Source: an uncultured Thiodictyon sp.
GTDB lineage: Bacteria; Pseudomonadota; Gammaproteobacteria; Chromatiales; Chromatiaceae
Reading direction: 5' to 3'
DNA length: 64,000 bases
Assembly (NCBI GenBank): GCA_903837595.1
Contig: CAILVI010000372.1
Location: forward strand, 1 to 64,000
Shown: positions 16,786 to 26,323 of the stretch, piece by piece
Numbering within the stretch: the stretch's first letter is position 1
How the letters are laid out: the number at the start of each line of letters is the position of its first letter
Notes under the pieces: generated by a model
Databases searched by the model: none
Told to the model about the DNA's origin: nothing
What the model saw: only the letters and a program-made list of their open reading frames with translations
Made by a program: the position numbers and the translations under genes

Positions 16786-18615
16786 TCAGTGCACCTGGAC
16801 CTGCCGGATGACAAACTGTACCCGTTGCCAGGCCACGGCCCGCATATCGAGGCGCGTGAGCTGACCGAGCAGCGGCTGCGCGGCATCAAGCCGCCGGGCG
16901 ATGTCGGCATTGAGCTGGCGCGGAACATAGCCGATGCGCTCGCCACGCCAGCACAGGGCCACCGCCGCAGGATCGTGCGGATTGTCCGGTTCACGCACTA
17001 ATTCCAGTGCATCGCCCACGCCCATGATGGGTTCCAACTCGGGTCCGGCGTGGTATTCATAACCGGCGACGAAATCGCGCAGCAACTCCCCTGGGGCGGC
17101 GTCCGGGCGCAGTTGCGTCAGCACCGCCGTGAGTTCGCGCTCGCTGGCCGGGTCGAGCCGCCGCGGCGGATGATGGCGGCGATAGATGCGGCCGGCTGCG
17201 AACGACGCGGCCAGGGCGGTGCGTACCTCGGTGCGCCCGGGCGCATTGAGTGCGTCCTGGACGGACAGTGCGAACGCCATCATCGCCTCACTGGCCTCCT
17301 CATTATAGGGTCCGCGCAGTTGCGCGAGTGAAAAACGTGCCGCGCCCAGCGTGAAGCGGTACTCCGCGGTCGCCCGCTCGGTTGCCATGGCGAGCGCAAA
17401 GACCCGGGTGCCGGCCTCAAGGCACTGGTCCCAGTATTGGGCGACGCAGTGGTGCATGGTCTCGCCCTCGTGCGCCAGGTCCGCCGCCGTGCACAGCTCC
17501 CGCCCATGGGCCTCGCCGGCGCGGTGCTCGCCCAGGATCGCCGCCACCCGGGTCTGGTCATGCGCGTCCCCCGCCCGGTCCCGCGGGAGTGCATGCCAGC
17601 GCCGCGAGGCCGCCAGGAGCGAGCGAAAACCGCGGCTCTCGATCCAGGCCAGCTGCAGCCGCCGCGGCGTCAATCCGGGTGGACAGGGTTGCGTCTGGAC
17701 CGCGTGGTCAACGGCCGCGCGGATGAAGTCGCCGCAGTCCGCCACCGCGGGACCCAGCGGCGCGAACCGCGTCTGCAAAGGCGCGCAGACCGCCGCGAAA
17801 CCCTCGCGAAAGACGCGATTGCCCAGGTGCGCCAGATCCGTCTTGTCGTCGGCGAGCAGATTGATGACGACCAACAGGTCCATCGCCGGCACGAAGTCCG
17901 CGGGTGCGCGCGGGCGGCGATGGGCCGGGATACCGTCCAGGAGCCGCAGCAGTCGGCGGTGGGCGAGTCCGGTCGGGCCCCACATCTCCCGGCAGATGGG
18001 GGAGCGCGCCAATCCCTTGGAAATCCCGTAATGGCGCCCCAGTGCGCCGGCGAGGTCGCGCCCGTGGTCGATCGCCTCGAGGATGCCGTCGTCGTGGTCG
18101 CGCCAGGCATGGCGCTTGCCGCCCGCGAAGTCCAGACGCTGATGGGCGCTGAGCAGCACCGGCGCGGCCAGCAGCGGGAAGCGGGTGACGGCCTGCAGGC
18201 GCCGCTCACGCAGCTCCGGGTCGAGCGCGGCCAGACGGTTATAGTTGCGCAGCGAGTCCCATTGACGGTGGCGGTTGAGGCTCGCCAACAGGCTCAAGAC
18301 CTCCTGATCGAGTCGCTGCGCAAAGTCCCGTGCGGCGTGATGTCTGGGATCTCCCCAGGGCAGTGCCGGGAGCGGCGCGGGGGGCGCGGCATAGAGTGGG
18401 ATGGCAACACCGTCCCCGAACCGGGCCTCCAACAGGGTGCCGCGCTGGTCCTGGGCGAACTGCTCCGCCAGTTCGCCAATGGGTTCATCGTTCTCGAAGT
18501 CCGCCGTCGGCAGGCGAAAGGCCAGCACCCGGCCGTCGTTCAGATGCAGCCACAGCAACGACTGCTCATTGCGCTGGCCGAGCCAATCGCCGCGCAGCCA
18601 CAGGCGCGCGCGCAC
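16786..18615 (-). CDS. PcfJ-like protein with C-terminal HIRAN domain
   Basis: A 609-aa soluble protein. The central part (about residues 350-470) resembles PcfJ-like proteins: a GRELCTAADLAHEGETMHHC start, VAQYWDQCLEAGTRVFAL, then FTLGAARFSLAQLRGPYNEE. The C-terminal part (about 505-590) is a HIRAN domain, with GYEYHAGP, LELVREPDNPHDPAAVALCW and GERIGYVPRQLNADIARRLD. HIRAN domains bind DNA 3' ends in repair ATPases but also occur in mobile-element proteins. PcfJ-like domains come from conjugative plasmids and their function is unknown. The start is a GTG without a clear ribosome site, so it may be slightly off. It lies next to the prophage-interrupted gene. Confidence 0.75.
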   Translation of the reverse strand: MRARLWLRGDWLGQRNEQSLLWLHLNDGRVLAFRLPTADFENDEPIGELAEQFAQDQRGTLLEARFGDGVAIPLYAAPPAPLPALPWGDPRHHAARDFAQRLDQEVLSLLASLNRHRQWDSLRNYNRLAALDPELRERRLQAVTRFPLLAAPVLLSAHQRLDFAGGKRHAWRDHDDGILEAIDHGRDLAGALGRHYGISKGLARSPICREMWGPTGLAHRRLLRLLDGIPAHRRPRAPADFVPAMDLLVVINLLADDKTDLAHLGNRVFREGFAAVCAPLQTRFAPLGPAVADCGDFIRAAVDHAVQTQPCPPGLTPRRLQLAWIESRGFRSLLAASRRWHALPRDRAGDAHDQTRVAAILGEHRAGEAHGRELCTAADLAHEGETMHHCVAQYWDQCLEAGTRVFALAMATERATAEYRFTLGAARFSLAQLRGPYNEEASEAMMAFALSVQDALNAPGRTEVRTALAASFAAGRIYRRHHPPRRLDPASERELTAVLTQLRPDAAPGELLRDFVAGYEYHAGPELEPIMGVGDALELVREPDNPHDPAAVALCWRGERIGYVPRQLNADIARRLDAAQPLLGQLTRLDMRAVAWQRVQFVIRQVQVH

Positions 18616-18725
18616 CGCGGATGGGAGGCACGCGATGGCTCCTCGGGTGGCAGGAAGATCGCTGCCGTGTGCAGATCCGTTCGTGGAAAATCCTCGCCTT
18701 TGAATGACCGCGGCTCTTGGCCAGT

Positions 18726-18755
18726 GTAGGGGCGGGTTTCAAACCCGCCCCTACG
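18726..18755. repeat. 30-bp dispersed palindrome, copy 1
   Basis: GTAGGGGCGGGTTT followed by its inverse: a near-perfect palindrome of two 14-bp arms. The same unit occurs at 51342-51371 (inside a prophage gene) and 58808-58837 (inside the restriction-methyltransferase gene). Here it is intergenic, 110 bases upstream of the PcfJ-HIRAN gene. Confidence 0.85.
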
Positions 18756-18791
18756 GAGTCATCGTACTCCCCCAGCGCCGGCCCGTGAGCC

Positions 18792-18813
18792 GGACGGGGC
18801 ATTCGCCCCGTCC
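18792..18813 (-). terminator. Stem-loop downstream of the DUF4139 gene
   Basis: GGACGGGGC-ATTC-GCCCCGTCC, a perfect 9-bp stem with a 4-base loop, lies 28 bases beyond the stop of the DUF4139 3' fragment on the minus strand. It has no T-run but is well placed to end that transcript. Confidence 0.5.
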
Positions 18814-18841
18814 CGCCGCCCATAAAATAGCCCCACCCTCG

Positions 18842-19886
18842 TCACTGCCTGACCTGTACCTGCCAACTCAGGTTGACGGCGCCCTCGGCCGGGACCTGAA
18901 CCAGCCAGGAGGCCAGGTTTGACGCCTCCTTGGTGTGCGGTTGGCTTTCCTGGACCATCTTCCAGTCACCTGGAATGGGTTCCACCACCTTGACGGTCAC
19001 CGGATCGGCCTTGGCGTTCTTCAACTCCAGGGCAAAGGCGGCCTCAAAGGCATAGTTGTAGGGGCCGGTGCCGGACAGCTTGTTGAACTCGGTCTGCTTG
19101 CGGCGGGCCGTGACATCGAAGCTCTCCCCGAGCTTCAGGGTGACGGTCTCGTGCTTGGGGGTATGCTCGATCCGGTCCGCGCCGATGAACTGGGCGTTGC
19201 CGCGGCGGTCCTTGGCGTAGACCCATACTATGCCCTTGGGCAGTGGGATGCCCAGGCTCCCGTCCGAATTCGTGAAGCTCAGGGTGGATTCGACGGTCAG
19301 CTTTGTCCAGCCGTCGCTCGACTGGTTCCGATAGGAATAGGAATCGCCGCGAACCACCAACTCCCGCGTCACCGGCACCCGTGGTGCCGAGAGGAGCGCC
19401 ACCTGTTTGGTCTGGTTGTTGAGGATATCGGTGGGCCGCTGGAGGGTGTAGAGGTGGTACTCGTCCAGGCTTTCTTCCTCTGGCGATGCACCCATCGAGT
19501 ACACCCTTTCGGGTTCTTCACACAAGAAATCGCCAGTATCCATTTCGACCTGGTTGACCTCACCCGCCACCAGTTGCACCCGCGCCTGACGGTAGGCCAC
19601 CCCGCTCTGGTTGGTGAGGGTGACCCAGCCGCTCAGGTCCATGACCTTGCAGTCGGCCGACAGGTCAGCGACATAATCGGCCTCCCACTTCAGACCACAA
19701 GTGAGATAAGACAGCTCGAAGTCCCCGGGCCCGGCTTGGCCCGCCTCCAGATGCAAGACCAGGGTGGGCTGATCGCGCAGGTCCGGCGGCAGGTCGGGGA
19801 ACGCGAGGTGTCCGACGGGGCCAGTCTCGATGCGATCGGCATAGCGCAGGATCACGCCCTCGTTGGTGGCGAGGACGGTGGCCTCC
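18842..19886 (-). pseudogene. DUF4139 protein, 3' part (interrupted by the prophage)
   Basis: This is the C-terminal 346 residues of a DUF4139-family protein, starting at the prophage junction with EATVLATNEGVILRYADRIE. Family features include YLTCGLKWEADYVADLS, GWVTLTNQSGVAYRQARVQL, PRVPVTRELVVRGD and LPKGIVWVYAKD. The 5' part is at 57573-57900. Removing the prophage and one CCTCC joins TVEE directly to ATVLATNEG and gives one frame of 456 codons including the stop, so the gene was intact before insertion. It has no signal peptide. DUF4139 proteins are of unknown function, some linked to mucoidy or envelope phenotypes. Confidence 0.92.
19882..19886. repeat. Target-site duplication, left copy
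   Basis: CCTCC directly abuts the first prophage base (TGTA). The same five bases abut the last prophage bases (TACA) at 57573-57577. Five-base duplications are the hallmark of Mu-type transposition. Confidence 0.9.
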
Positions 19887-19899
19887 TGTAGCCAGCCGC

Positions 19900-19973
19900 C
19901 AAAAATGCGACGAACTGACAGATGATTTGCGACACTGTAACGGGGGTGTTATGCCGTCGCAAATCATCTGTCA
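19900..19973. promoter_or_regulatory. Left-end transposase-binding region with 18-bp inverted repeat
   Basis: TGACAGATGATTTGCGAC at 19916-19933 is repeated as its exact inverse at 19956-19973, with a 22-base spacer. A shorter related box, AAAAATGCGA, lies at 19901-19910 near the terminus. The motif ATGATTTGCGACA recurs at the right end (57477-57495), as expected for A-protein end-binding sites. The inner repeat overlaps the stop codon of the last late gene and could also form a terminator hairpin. Confidence 0.7.
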
Positions 19974-21938
19974 CACCGACAGATCGTAGCCCGGCATCGT
20001 CGGTGCAGCACCCTCGACCCGAGCCCATCTGACCCACACCCACGCACCCGCGCTACCGGACCCACGGACCCGCAGCTGACCGCCGCTCGCCGTGACGCAT
20101 GAGACCGTCCCGTCCCCGTGATCACTGGCGATCTGGGCCAGGATGCGCGGCGATTGGGGCAGCAACCCCAGCAGCCGTTGGTACTCGTTGGACGTCTCAC
20201 CCAGCCCCAGTGTCTGCCGCACGCGGGTACCGTTCGCATCCCCACCCACCGCGATGTCGATACTCGTACAGGGCGCGATCTGCAACTCGTCGACATTGAG
20301 CCGGATCAAGTCCCCCAAAGCCGCAACCGGAAAGTCTGCCCGCTCGTCAACCGCCATCGTGACTCTAGCCACCCCGGGCGGCTGCGCCCGCGCTGCGAGC
20401 AAGCGCCCGCCCAGCGCTCGCGCACCATCCACGTGAGTGATCAGAGCGTCGTTCGCGTCCGGCGCGAACCCGCTCCCCGTCCCATCGCTGCGGGAGACCA
20501 ATGCCTGGATGCCGCCCACATCCCCGCCGCTGACATGCACCACATCCGCCTGAGTCGGCCACCGATAGCGCCGCCCCAGCGGCCCGAGCAGCGCCGCCGT
20601 GGGGATCTGGATGTCCCACACGCTGGTGTTAGCCTGCCACGGCAGGATCGGGTAGACCGGCCGCAGCGTGATCTCCTGGCTATCCCGCGCCGGACAAACC
20701 AGCCCCCCCGCGGCCGCAGCCAGGCGCGCAATGGCCTGGATCGGCGACAACTGCTGATAACTCCACGCACCAGCAGGTACCGCCCAATCCGCCAGCCAAC
20801 GGTTTGCATCCGTCTGCTCCCACGAGATCGTCCAGTCCGTGCCAGGGCGCTCCTGCTCAGCCAGTTGGGCCATCGTGCGCGCGCTGGTCTCCGCGTAGTC
20901 CCGCGGCCGACGGTACCGCCCGCTCAACAGCGCCGACAGGCTGCGCCCGGTCACCCGCGTGACCGTCGCCGCGCCAAAGTTGCTGGCCTCCTCCCAGTCC
21001 TCTGCCAACAACACCCACACAGCGCCGTTGATCCCGATCTCGATGCGCACCGGATCGTTGCCCTCGGGAGTGACCAGCCCGGCAGCGTCCCGCCCCTTCA
21101 GGTCCAGTGACATCTGCCACGCCCAAGTACTCGCATCGCAGCGCAGCGACAGCGCCGTCCAGGGCAACGGGGTACGGTCCGGCAGGCGGACGCAGTGCAG
21201 GGCGTGAACGATCATATAAGCATACCTGGTCGGGACGATGCGCGACGGGCGGGCCTCCCACGGTGGCACCACCCCACCACCAGCCCCGGGCGCGCCAGGG
21301 CCGCCATAGATGACTGCCAGGTGCGCCCACTGCGGGCGCAGTCCCGTCTGCTGCGGCGTCGCCTCCACCCATGGCTGGCGGCCCCAGGTGGTCAGCGCGC
21401 GCGACGAATAACTCGGCGTCGGGATGGAAGTGTAATCGACGATCAGCGGCAGTCCGCGCAGACTGGTACCGAGCCAGACCGGCGAGACGATCAGCGGCAG
21501 GGTCGGCGCATAGGATGATGGTGGTGGTGGCGGCGGCCGGAAGTCACAGGCGAAGACGACCCCCGCCCAACGGGCCGGCCCGATCGCATCTTGGGACGGG
21601 CGATCAGTGTAGGGACCTCGCGCGACCCGCAGGGCACTGTGCGACACACCGCACCGAGCACGGGCACGGCTCGTGGCATCGGCGTGGAGTATAACCAGCT
21701 GGCGTGCCGCCGCGGCGGCAGTCACCCCAGGCACGGGGCCGAAGCGTCCGACCGTCCCCGCGGTGACTGGCGCCGCCGGCGCCGCGCGCACCAACGCCCC
21801 CTGTGACTGATGGCTGCCAGGCGCGTCCACGGCCCGCACAACGGCATCCGCGGCCACCGCCACCCGCCAGGCCGCGCCGCCAGGCCGATCGGTAAGGGTG
21901 CCCCGGGACCAGCGCGCGCCGGTGCAGGATTCGGGCAT
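19971..21938 (-). CDS. Phage tail-tip/hub-type protein (distal late gene)
   Basis: A 655-aa protein, the last gene of the late operon. The first 130 residues are Ala/Arg-rich; a Pro-rich hinge (FRPPPPPPSSYAPTLPLIVS) follows. The rest is beta-rich with Trp and Thr, for example WAWQMSLDLKGRDAAGLVTP, IEIGINGAVWVLLAEDWEEA and QSPRILAQIASDHGDGTVSC. Residues 250-560 have the flavour of tail hub or attachment-site proteins of B3-like phages, such as ALGDLIRLNVDELQIAPCTS, but I recognise no defined domain. It starts 3 bases after the previous stop. The terminal position in the operon fits a tail-tip or central-fibre role. Confidence 0.6.
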   Translation of the reverse strand: MPESCTGARWSRGTLTDRPGGAAWRVAVAADAVVRAVDAPGSHQSQGALVRAAPAAPVTAGTVGRFGPVPGVTAAAAARQLVILHADATSRARARCGVSHSALRVARGPYTDRPSQDAIGPARWAGVVFACDFRPPPPPPSSYAPTLPLIVSPVWLGTSLRGLPLIVDYTSIPTPSYSSRALTTWGRQPWVEATPQQTGLRPQWAHLAVIYGGPGAPGAGGGVVPPWEARPSRIVPTRYAYMIVHALHCVRLPDRTPLPWTALSLRCDASTWAWQMSLDLKGRDAAGLVTPEGNDPVRIEIGINGAVWVLLAEDWEEASNFGAATVTRVTGRSLSALLSGRYRRPRDYAETSARTMAQLAEQERPGTDWTISWEQTDANRWLADWAVPAGAWSYQQLSPIQAIARLAAAAGGLVCPARDSQEITLRPVYPILPWQANTSVWDIQIPTAALLGPLGRRYRWPTQADVVHVSGGDVGGIQALVSRSDGTGSGFAPDANDALITHVDGARALGGRLLAARAQPPGVARVTMAVDERADFPVAALGDLIRLNVDELQIAPCTSIDIAVGGDANGTRVRQTLGLGETSNEYQRLLGLLPQSPRILAQIASDHGDGTVSCVTASGGQLRVRGSGSAGAWVWVRWARVEGAAPTMPGYDLSV

Positions 21939-21941
21939 GGA

Positions 21942-22802
21942 CTACGCCAGCCCCGGCACAAAGGGACCGTCGATCTGCGGTGTGAAGCCGGCCGGGGGGA
22001 CCGTCTGCACCCAATACCGATAGGTCGTCGGCAGATACGGCCACGACCACTCACCGGTCACCGCATTCGGTGTCCCTGTGGCCCAGGGCGCCGTCTCGAT
22101 CACCCCGCCGGCCTCTTTGTAAAGTCGGATCTGGGTAGTGCTCCGATCCACGCCCGCGGGCAGGATCACTTGCCCATACACCTGGTAGGCCCGCAGATCC
22201 CACTCGCCGGTGCCCGTATTGCACAGCCAGGAGCCGAAGCCGGCGCCGTAACCCACGGTCTCCGTGGTCACTGCGTCGATCGACAGCGGCGACGGCGCCT
22301 GGCCGCCGGTGTAGATGGAGATCGCGTTGGCGCCCCGCCACTTACTCACCTGCAGACTCCACCCATCGTAGCCGTTCAACCAGAAGGTGCGCGATCCGGC
22401 ATAGGTGTTGGTGCAGTTCGAGATCAGCAGCCGACTACTGGCCTGGCTCCCGTAACCGAGAGGGCCGCCAGTGAACACACATCGGTTAAATTTCCACGTC
22501 AGCCAATTCACCCCGGTGGAGAACGCGCTGTCGCTGAATGTCAGCCCCTCCAGCAGCATCACCCCCGACCCGTCCAGCTGCATCCCGCTAGAGGAGCCCC
22601 CCAAGGAGTAGACCCGCACCGGATTCCCGATCGGGTCCTCCGTCAGCGCCTTGAACCTCACCTGCTTGGTCACTGCGGCCCCAGCATGCACCGCCCCCCC
22701 CGCCAGCGGCGAGATCAGGATAGTATCCCCCGGACTGGCGGCCGCGATCGCCGCCGTGATCGTCGCGTACGGCGACGGTACCGCCCGCACCTGCGCGACC
22801 AT
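21942..22802 (-). CDS. Putative beta-helix tail protein
   Basis: A 286-aa protein starting at the TGATG overlap with the preceding gene. The N-terminal two-thirds reads like a right-handed parallel beta-helix: VPSPYATITAAIAAASPGDT, then repeated short strands (SGVMLLEGLTFSDSAF, WKFNRCVFTGGPLGY, SRLLISNCTNTYAG, FWLNGYDGWSLQVSK). This is a fold common in tail spikes and polysaccharide-binding phage proteins. The C-terminal part holds a fibronectin-like stretch (YWVQTVPPAGFTPQIDGPF). Position among tail-tip genes supports a host-binding role, but no enzyme motif is visible. Confidence 0.55.
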   Translation of the reverse strand: MVAQVRAVPSPYATITAAIAAASPGDTILISPLAGGAVHAGAAVTKQVRFKALTEDPIGNPVRVYSLGGSSSGMQLDGSGVMLLEGLTFSDSAFSTGVNWLTWKFNRCVFTGGPLGYGSQASSRLLISNCTNTYAGSRTFWLNGYDGWSLQVSKWRGANAISIYTGGQAPSPLSIDAVTTETVGYGAGFGSWLCNTGTGEWDLRAYQVYGQVILPAGVDRSTTQIRLYKEAGGVIETAPWATGTPNAVTGEWSWPYLPTTYRYWVQTVPPAGFTPQIDGPFVPGLA

Positions 22803-25800
22803 CAGTCCGCCCCCACCCGATGCCGCAGCCGCACCGCGTCCACCGTCACCGACGGCGCACCCGGTCGCACGGTCCGCAGCGCCCACATCGGCCCCTGCGC
22901 CGAGTAGGTCTCAAACTGGATAAAGTTCCCGGTCACCCAGTTGGCGCCCAGCCCCGCCGCGTAGAGCACAAAATAGGGGTACGCCTGGGAGCTGGAACGC
23001 ACCGCATTCAGCGTCCCCGTACCGGGCCACACCTGGATCACGCCCAACGTCTCCCCCACCACATCCCAGGCCCCATCCGAGCGCTTGCGCAGCTGCCAGC
23101 GCTCGCGGATCGCCCCCTTGTTGGTCACCGCCACCGGATAGCCGGTCCAGTCATAGCGCGCCCCGCCGGTGGGTGCCGAGCCGCTCAGATAGTCCAGCCA
23201 GGTGCCGCCAAAGGTGTGCTGCTCAAACCCGTTCGCCACCCGCGCCACCAGGTTTCCGTGCAGCAGCATCGCCGAGATCCCCGCCGCCGTGGTGTAGTCA
23301 TGGGTCAGGGCCGACTGCAGCGTGATGGTCCCGGTGGTCTGCGCCTCCACCACCAGCGTCAGGTCATGAATGCGCCAGCGCGCCTTCAGGGGCTGGGTAT
23401 AGCCCGCCGTATGGGTGGATAGGGCCGAGACCATAGTGACATGCCCCGCCGTGCGGTCCACGGTGTAGGCGTTCGGGCTCACCAACGGCAGAAAGCGCGC
23501 CACAAAGGGCTGATCGTACCCCTCCGCGCTAAAGGTCGCCGGCAGCGTAATCTGCCACAGCGTCAAATCGGCCTGGTACAGCGCCCCCGCGATCGGCCGC
23601 GCCTTGGCATCCTCCAGCACCGCATACTCCAGCGGCCCCGTACGGCTCGCGCGCGGGATCTGGATCACCTGCAGGGCCGCCAACCCACCCGGGCAGGTGT
23701 AGGACTGCTCCCCCGCGCCGTCTTCCAGGTAAGCGAAGGCCAGCCCCTGCGGCGGCAGGCTGTAGGTCTCCCCGGCCACCACCGGGTTCGCCATCGTCGT
23801 CACCCCGTCCTCGTAGACCACCGCATAGTCACCGGCGCGGATCTTCGGTACCCGCCCGTCCGGCGGCAGCCGCACCGGGTCCAGGCCGATGATCGCCGGG
23901 TCCAGCGGGACCACCGTGAAGGCCGAGGCGGAATAGGTGATGGACGCGGGATACACCGGAGTGTCGAACGAGCACGCCACCACCCCGATAGCGTGCTCCA
24001 CCGTCCCGCCGGTCACGATCCCGGTCCCGGTCAAGGCCCCATCCGTGCCGCCGCTCCCCGTGACCGCCGTGCCGCTCTCAGCGGTCGCGCTCAGGGACAG
24101 CGATCCGGGCGCCAGCGGCGCCGCGGCCGTGCGGAAGGCCAGCTCCTTGCACGTGAACTGGCCCCAGGTAGAGATCAAGGACGTGATGGCAATCGAGGGC
24201 GTCGCCCCCGCCCAGTTGGTCACCGACACACACCGCGCGTTGTAGTCCACGCTCCCGACCACCGTCCCATCAGCCCAATACAGCAGCCCTCCGGCACCGT
24301 CGCGATCACTGTAGGCCCGCCCCCCCAGGCTGAAGCGCAGCGTCCCCGGCACCAGCTGATCCTGGCTACTCTGGCCCAGCAGCTCGACCTCCAGCGGCGG
24401 CACCGACACCGAGCCGTTGATGACCTCCCCGGGGGCCGACGCCGCCAGGGCATAGCGCACAGTCACCGCCCCCTCCAGCGTCTCAAGCTGCGAACTGGCG
24501 CCCCAACTGCCGGTCTCATAGGTCCCGGGCTCGGGGCTGCCAATACCGTAGGACTGGGTGTCGATCGTGTAACTGTTCGCGCTATAGCTGCTGAGCAGCG
24601 GCAGAGCGACCGCGCCGGTGGTGTAGCTCACCGTGCCAGTGGTGAGGATCGCCCCGGCCCCATCATCGGCGGCCGATTTCGTCAGTAGCACCTCAGTCGC
24701 GCTGCTGCTGGTGCTCCCCAAGGCCAGCGGGATGACAGCCCAGCCGTCCGTATTGTCGGCGACATAGACATACTGATCCTTGTTCGTCGCCGAGGTGACC
24801 CGCCGCACCGTCCAGGTCACCGTCAGCGACCCCGCCCGCGGCAGTGCCGCCAGCGTCACGGTCCCCACGCCGCCGGACACCGTCGGGGTGAGCGACTCCG
24901 TGACGGTACTCACCGGCTGATAGCTGTAGAGCACTGTCGCATTGGCGTCGGGCAGGTACGTGGACAGGATCAGCACCACCTGGGTACCCACCCGCCAGCC
25001 CGTAGCGTGCCCTGAGAGCCCCCCGGGCGTCGCCTCGGTGGCGGTGCGCGTCACCCCGCCGCTGGTCCACGTCAGGGTCAGCGTGCCGGTCTCCGGCACG
25101 CTCGGCAGCGTGATCTGCAGCCGCAGCGGATGCACCGCCGTGGTCCCCGCCCGGTCCGTAAAATGGATGCCGCTCGGCCATTCCCAGATGACCCAAGTCC
25201 CAGCGTCGGGCAGGGCCGTCAGGGCCAGGAGCGAGGACCCATCAGTGCGGTTCACCGTCAGGCTCCCGACCGTATTCGACTCCCCCTCCACCACGCTATA
25301 CCAGCGGTCGAGTATCCGGACGTACGCCCGGGCTGCGCCGCCCGTGGCCGGGATCGGCCACAGCGGGCGCGTCCACAGCGTGCGCCGATTGCCGGTCGTC
25401 ACCGCCACCCGCCCGGTATGCACCGGCCCCGACACGCTGAACGACTGCCCACCACTCATGATGGTCTGAGCCCCGGCCGCAAGCGCATCCAGCGCCACCA
25501 GGGCACGCTCGCCGCGCGCGCAGGGTGCCACCTGGGCATAGATGCTGGCCACCTGCACCGCGCTGGCACCCGCGCTCACCGCCGCCGCCAGCGCGCTGCG
25601 GCCGTAATAGCGCGACCCATCGGCCACCATCGTCTCGCGGATCAACACCAAGCCAGTGGTCGCTTGCCCGACCTCTGGCCCGGTAAAATCGGCGGTGAGT
25701 CCACTGGTGAGCGTCAGATAGATGATCCGGCGCGTATACAGCACATCCACGCCGTTGTTGGTCGAGGACAAAAAGCTCTGAGTCTCGTAGCGGAAGTCGG

Positions 25801-26323
25801 CGATCTGCACATACTGCCCATAGGCGTTACTGGCGCCCTCGTTGGCCGACAGGTACAGCGTCGACCCCACCTCGGGCAATCGGACCGCCTCCAGGCACCA
25901 CAGCACGAGATGAGACATCCCCTGCACGTGACGCCCGCGCAGATACCAGGGCGCCTGGCCCGACGCGATCTGATATCCCTCCACATAGGCGCGCGTGTCC
26001 GCGCGGGTATTGGTGTGTCCGGAGCGCACCCCCACCCCGACCGGGCGCAGCAACACACAATCCACCAACGGGTCCGCCGGCGACTGATCCAGATAGCTGT
26101 AACAGTCGTCCCCCTGCTCCGCCCCGGCGGATTCGATCGACAAAAAGCACTTGGTCAGGTCCACCCGCCCGCCGGCATGGTCCACCTCCGTCAGCTTAGG
26201 AAACAGGCTCCCGACCTGGTTGTGCTCCACATAGGCCGTGGGATGGATGCGCCCGCCGGAGTTGTCATATTGGTCCGCCACCGCCGCCTGGCGGGTCTTG
26301 ATGTCGGCGCTGTAGATTGGCAT
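22802..26323 (-). CDS. Very large phage tail protein
   Basis: A 1173-aa structural protein. The first 250 residues are a mixed domain (MPIYSADIKTRQAAVADQYD, LTKCFLSIESAGAEQGDDCY). After that come many Thr/Ser/Gly-rich beta segments, such as PETGTLTLTWTSGGVTRTAT, GVGTVTLAALPRAGSLTVTW and PGSLSLSATAESGTAVTGSG, that look like repeated immunoglobulin or fibronectin-type modules. No recognised enzymatic motif. Its location right after the tape measure and its size suit a tail-tip complex or central fibre protein of a siphovirus. Both ends overlap neighbours (ATGA/TGATG). Confidence 0.6.
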   Translation of the reverse strand: MPIYSADIKTRQAAVADQYDNSGGRIHPTAYVEHNQVGSLFPKLTEVDHAGGRVDLTKCFLSIESAGAEQGDDCYSYLDQSPADPLVDCVLLRPVGVGVRSGHTNTRADTRAYVEGYQIASGQAPWYLRGRHVQGMSHLVLWCLEAVRLPEVGSTLYLSANEGASNAYGQYVQIADFRYETQSFLSSTNNGVDVLYTRRIIYLTLTSGLTADFTGPEVGQATTGLVLIRETMVADGSRYYGRSALAAAVSAGASAVQVASIYAQVAPCARGERALVALDALAAGAQTIMSGGQSFSVSGPVHTGRVAVTTGNRRTLWTRPLWPIPATGGAARAYVRILDRWYSVVEGESNTVGSLTVNRTDGSSLLALTALPDAGTWVIWEWPSGIHFTDRAGTTAVHPLRLQITLPSVPETGTLTLTWTSGGVTRTATEATPGGLSGHATGWRVGTQVVLILSTYLPDANATVLYSYQPVSTVTESLTPTVSGGVGTVTLAALPRAGSLTVTWTVRRVTSATNKDQYVYVADNTDGWAVIPLALGSTSSSATEVLLTKSAADDGAGAILTTGTVSYTTGAVALPLLSSYSANSYTIDTQSYGIGSPEPGTYETGSWGASSQLETLEGAVTVRYALAASAPGEVINGSVSVPPLEVELLGQSSQDQLVPGTLRFSLGGRAYSDRDGAGGLLYWADGTVVGSVDYNARCVSVTNWAGATPSIAITSLISTWGQFTCKELAFRTAAAPLAPGSLSLSATAESGTAVTGSGGTDGALTGTGIVTGGTVEHAIGVVACSFDTPVYPASITYSASAFTVVPLDPAIIGLDPVRLPPDGRVPKIRAGDYAVVYEDGVTTMANPVVAGETYSLPPQGLAFAYLEDGAGEQSYTCPGGLAALQVIQIPRASRTGPLEYAVLEDAKARPIAGALYQADLTLWQITLPATFSAEGYDQPFVARFLPLVSPNAYTVDRTAGHVTMVSALSTHTAGYTQPLKARWRIHDLTLVVEAQTTGTITLQSALTHDYTTAAGISAMLLHGNLVARVANGFEQHTFGGTWLDYLSGSAPTGGARYDWTGYPVAVTNKGAIRERWQLRKRSDGAWDVVGETLGVIQVWPGTGTLNAVRSSSQAYPYFVLYAAGLGANWVTGNFIQFETYSAQGPMWALRTVRPGAPSVTVDAVRLRHRVGAD

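Noticed and set aside
17437..18729. 430-aa plus-strand frame opposite the PcfJ-HIRAN gene
   Set aside because: Antisense shadow; the minus strand carries two recognisable domains.
23441..24688. 415-aa plus-strand frame in the tail region
   Set aside because: Arg/Pro/His-rich antisense of the 1173-aa tail gene, which has coupled neighbours on both sides.
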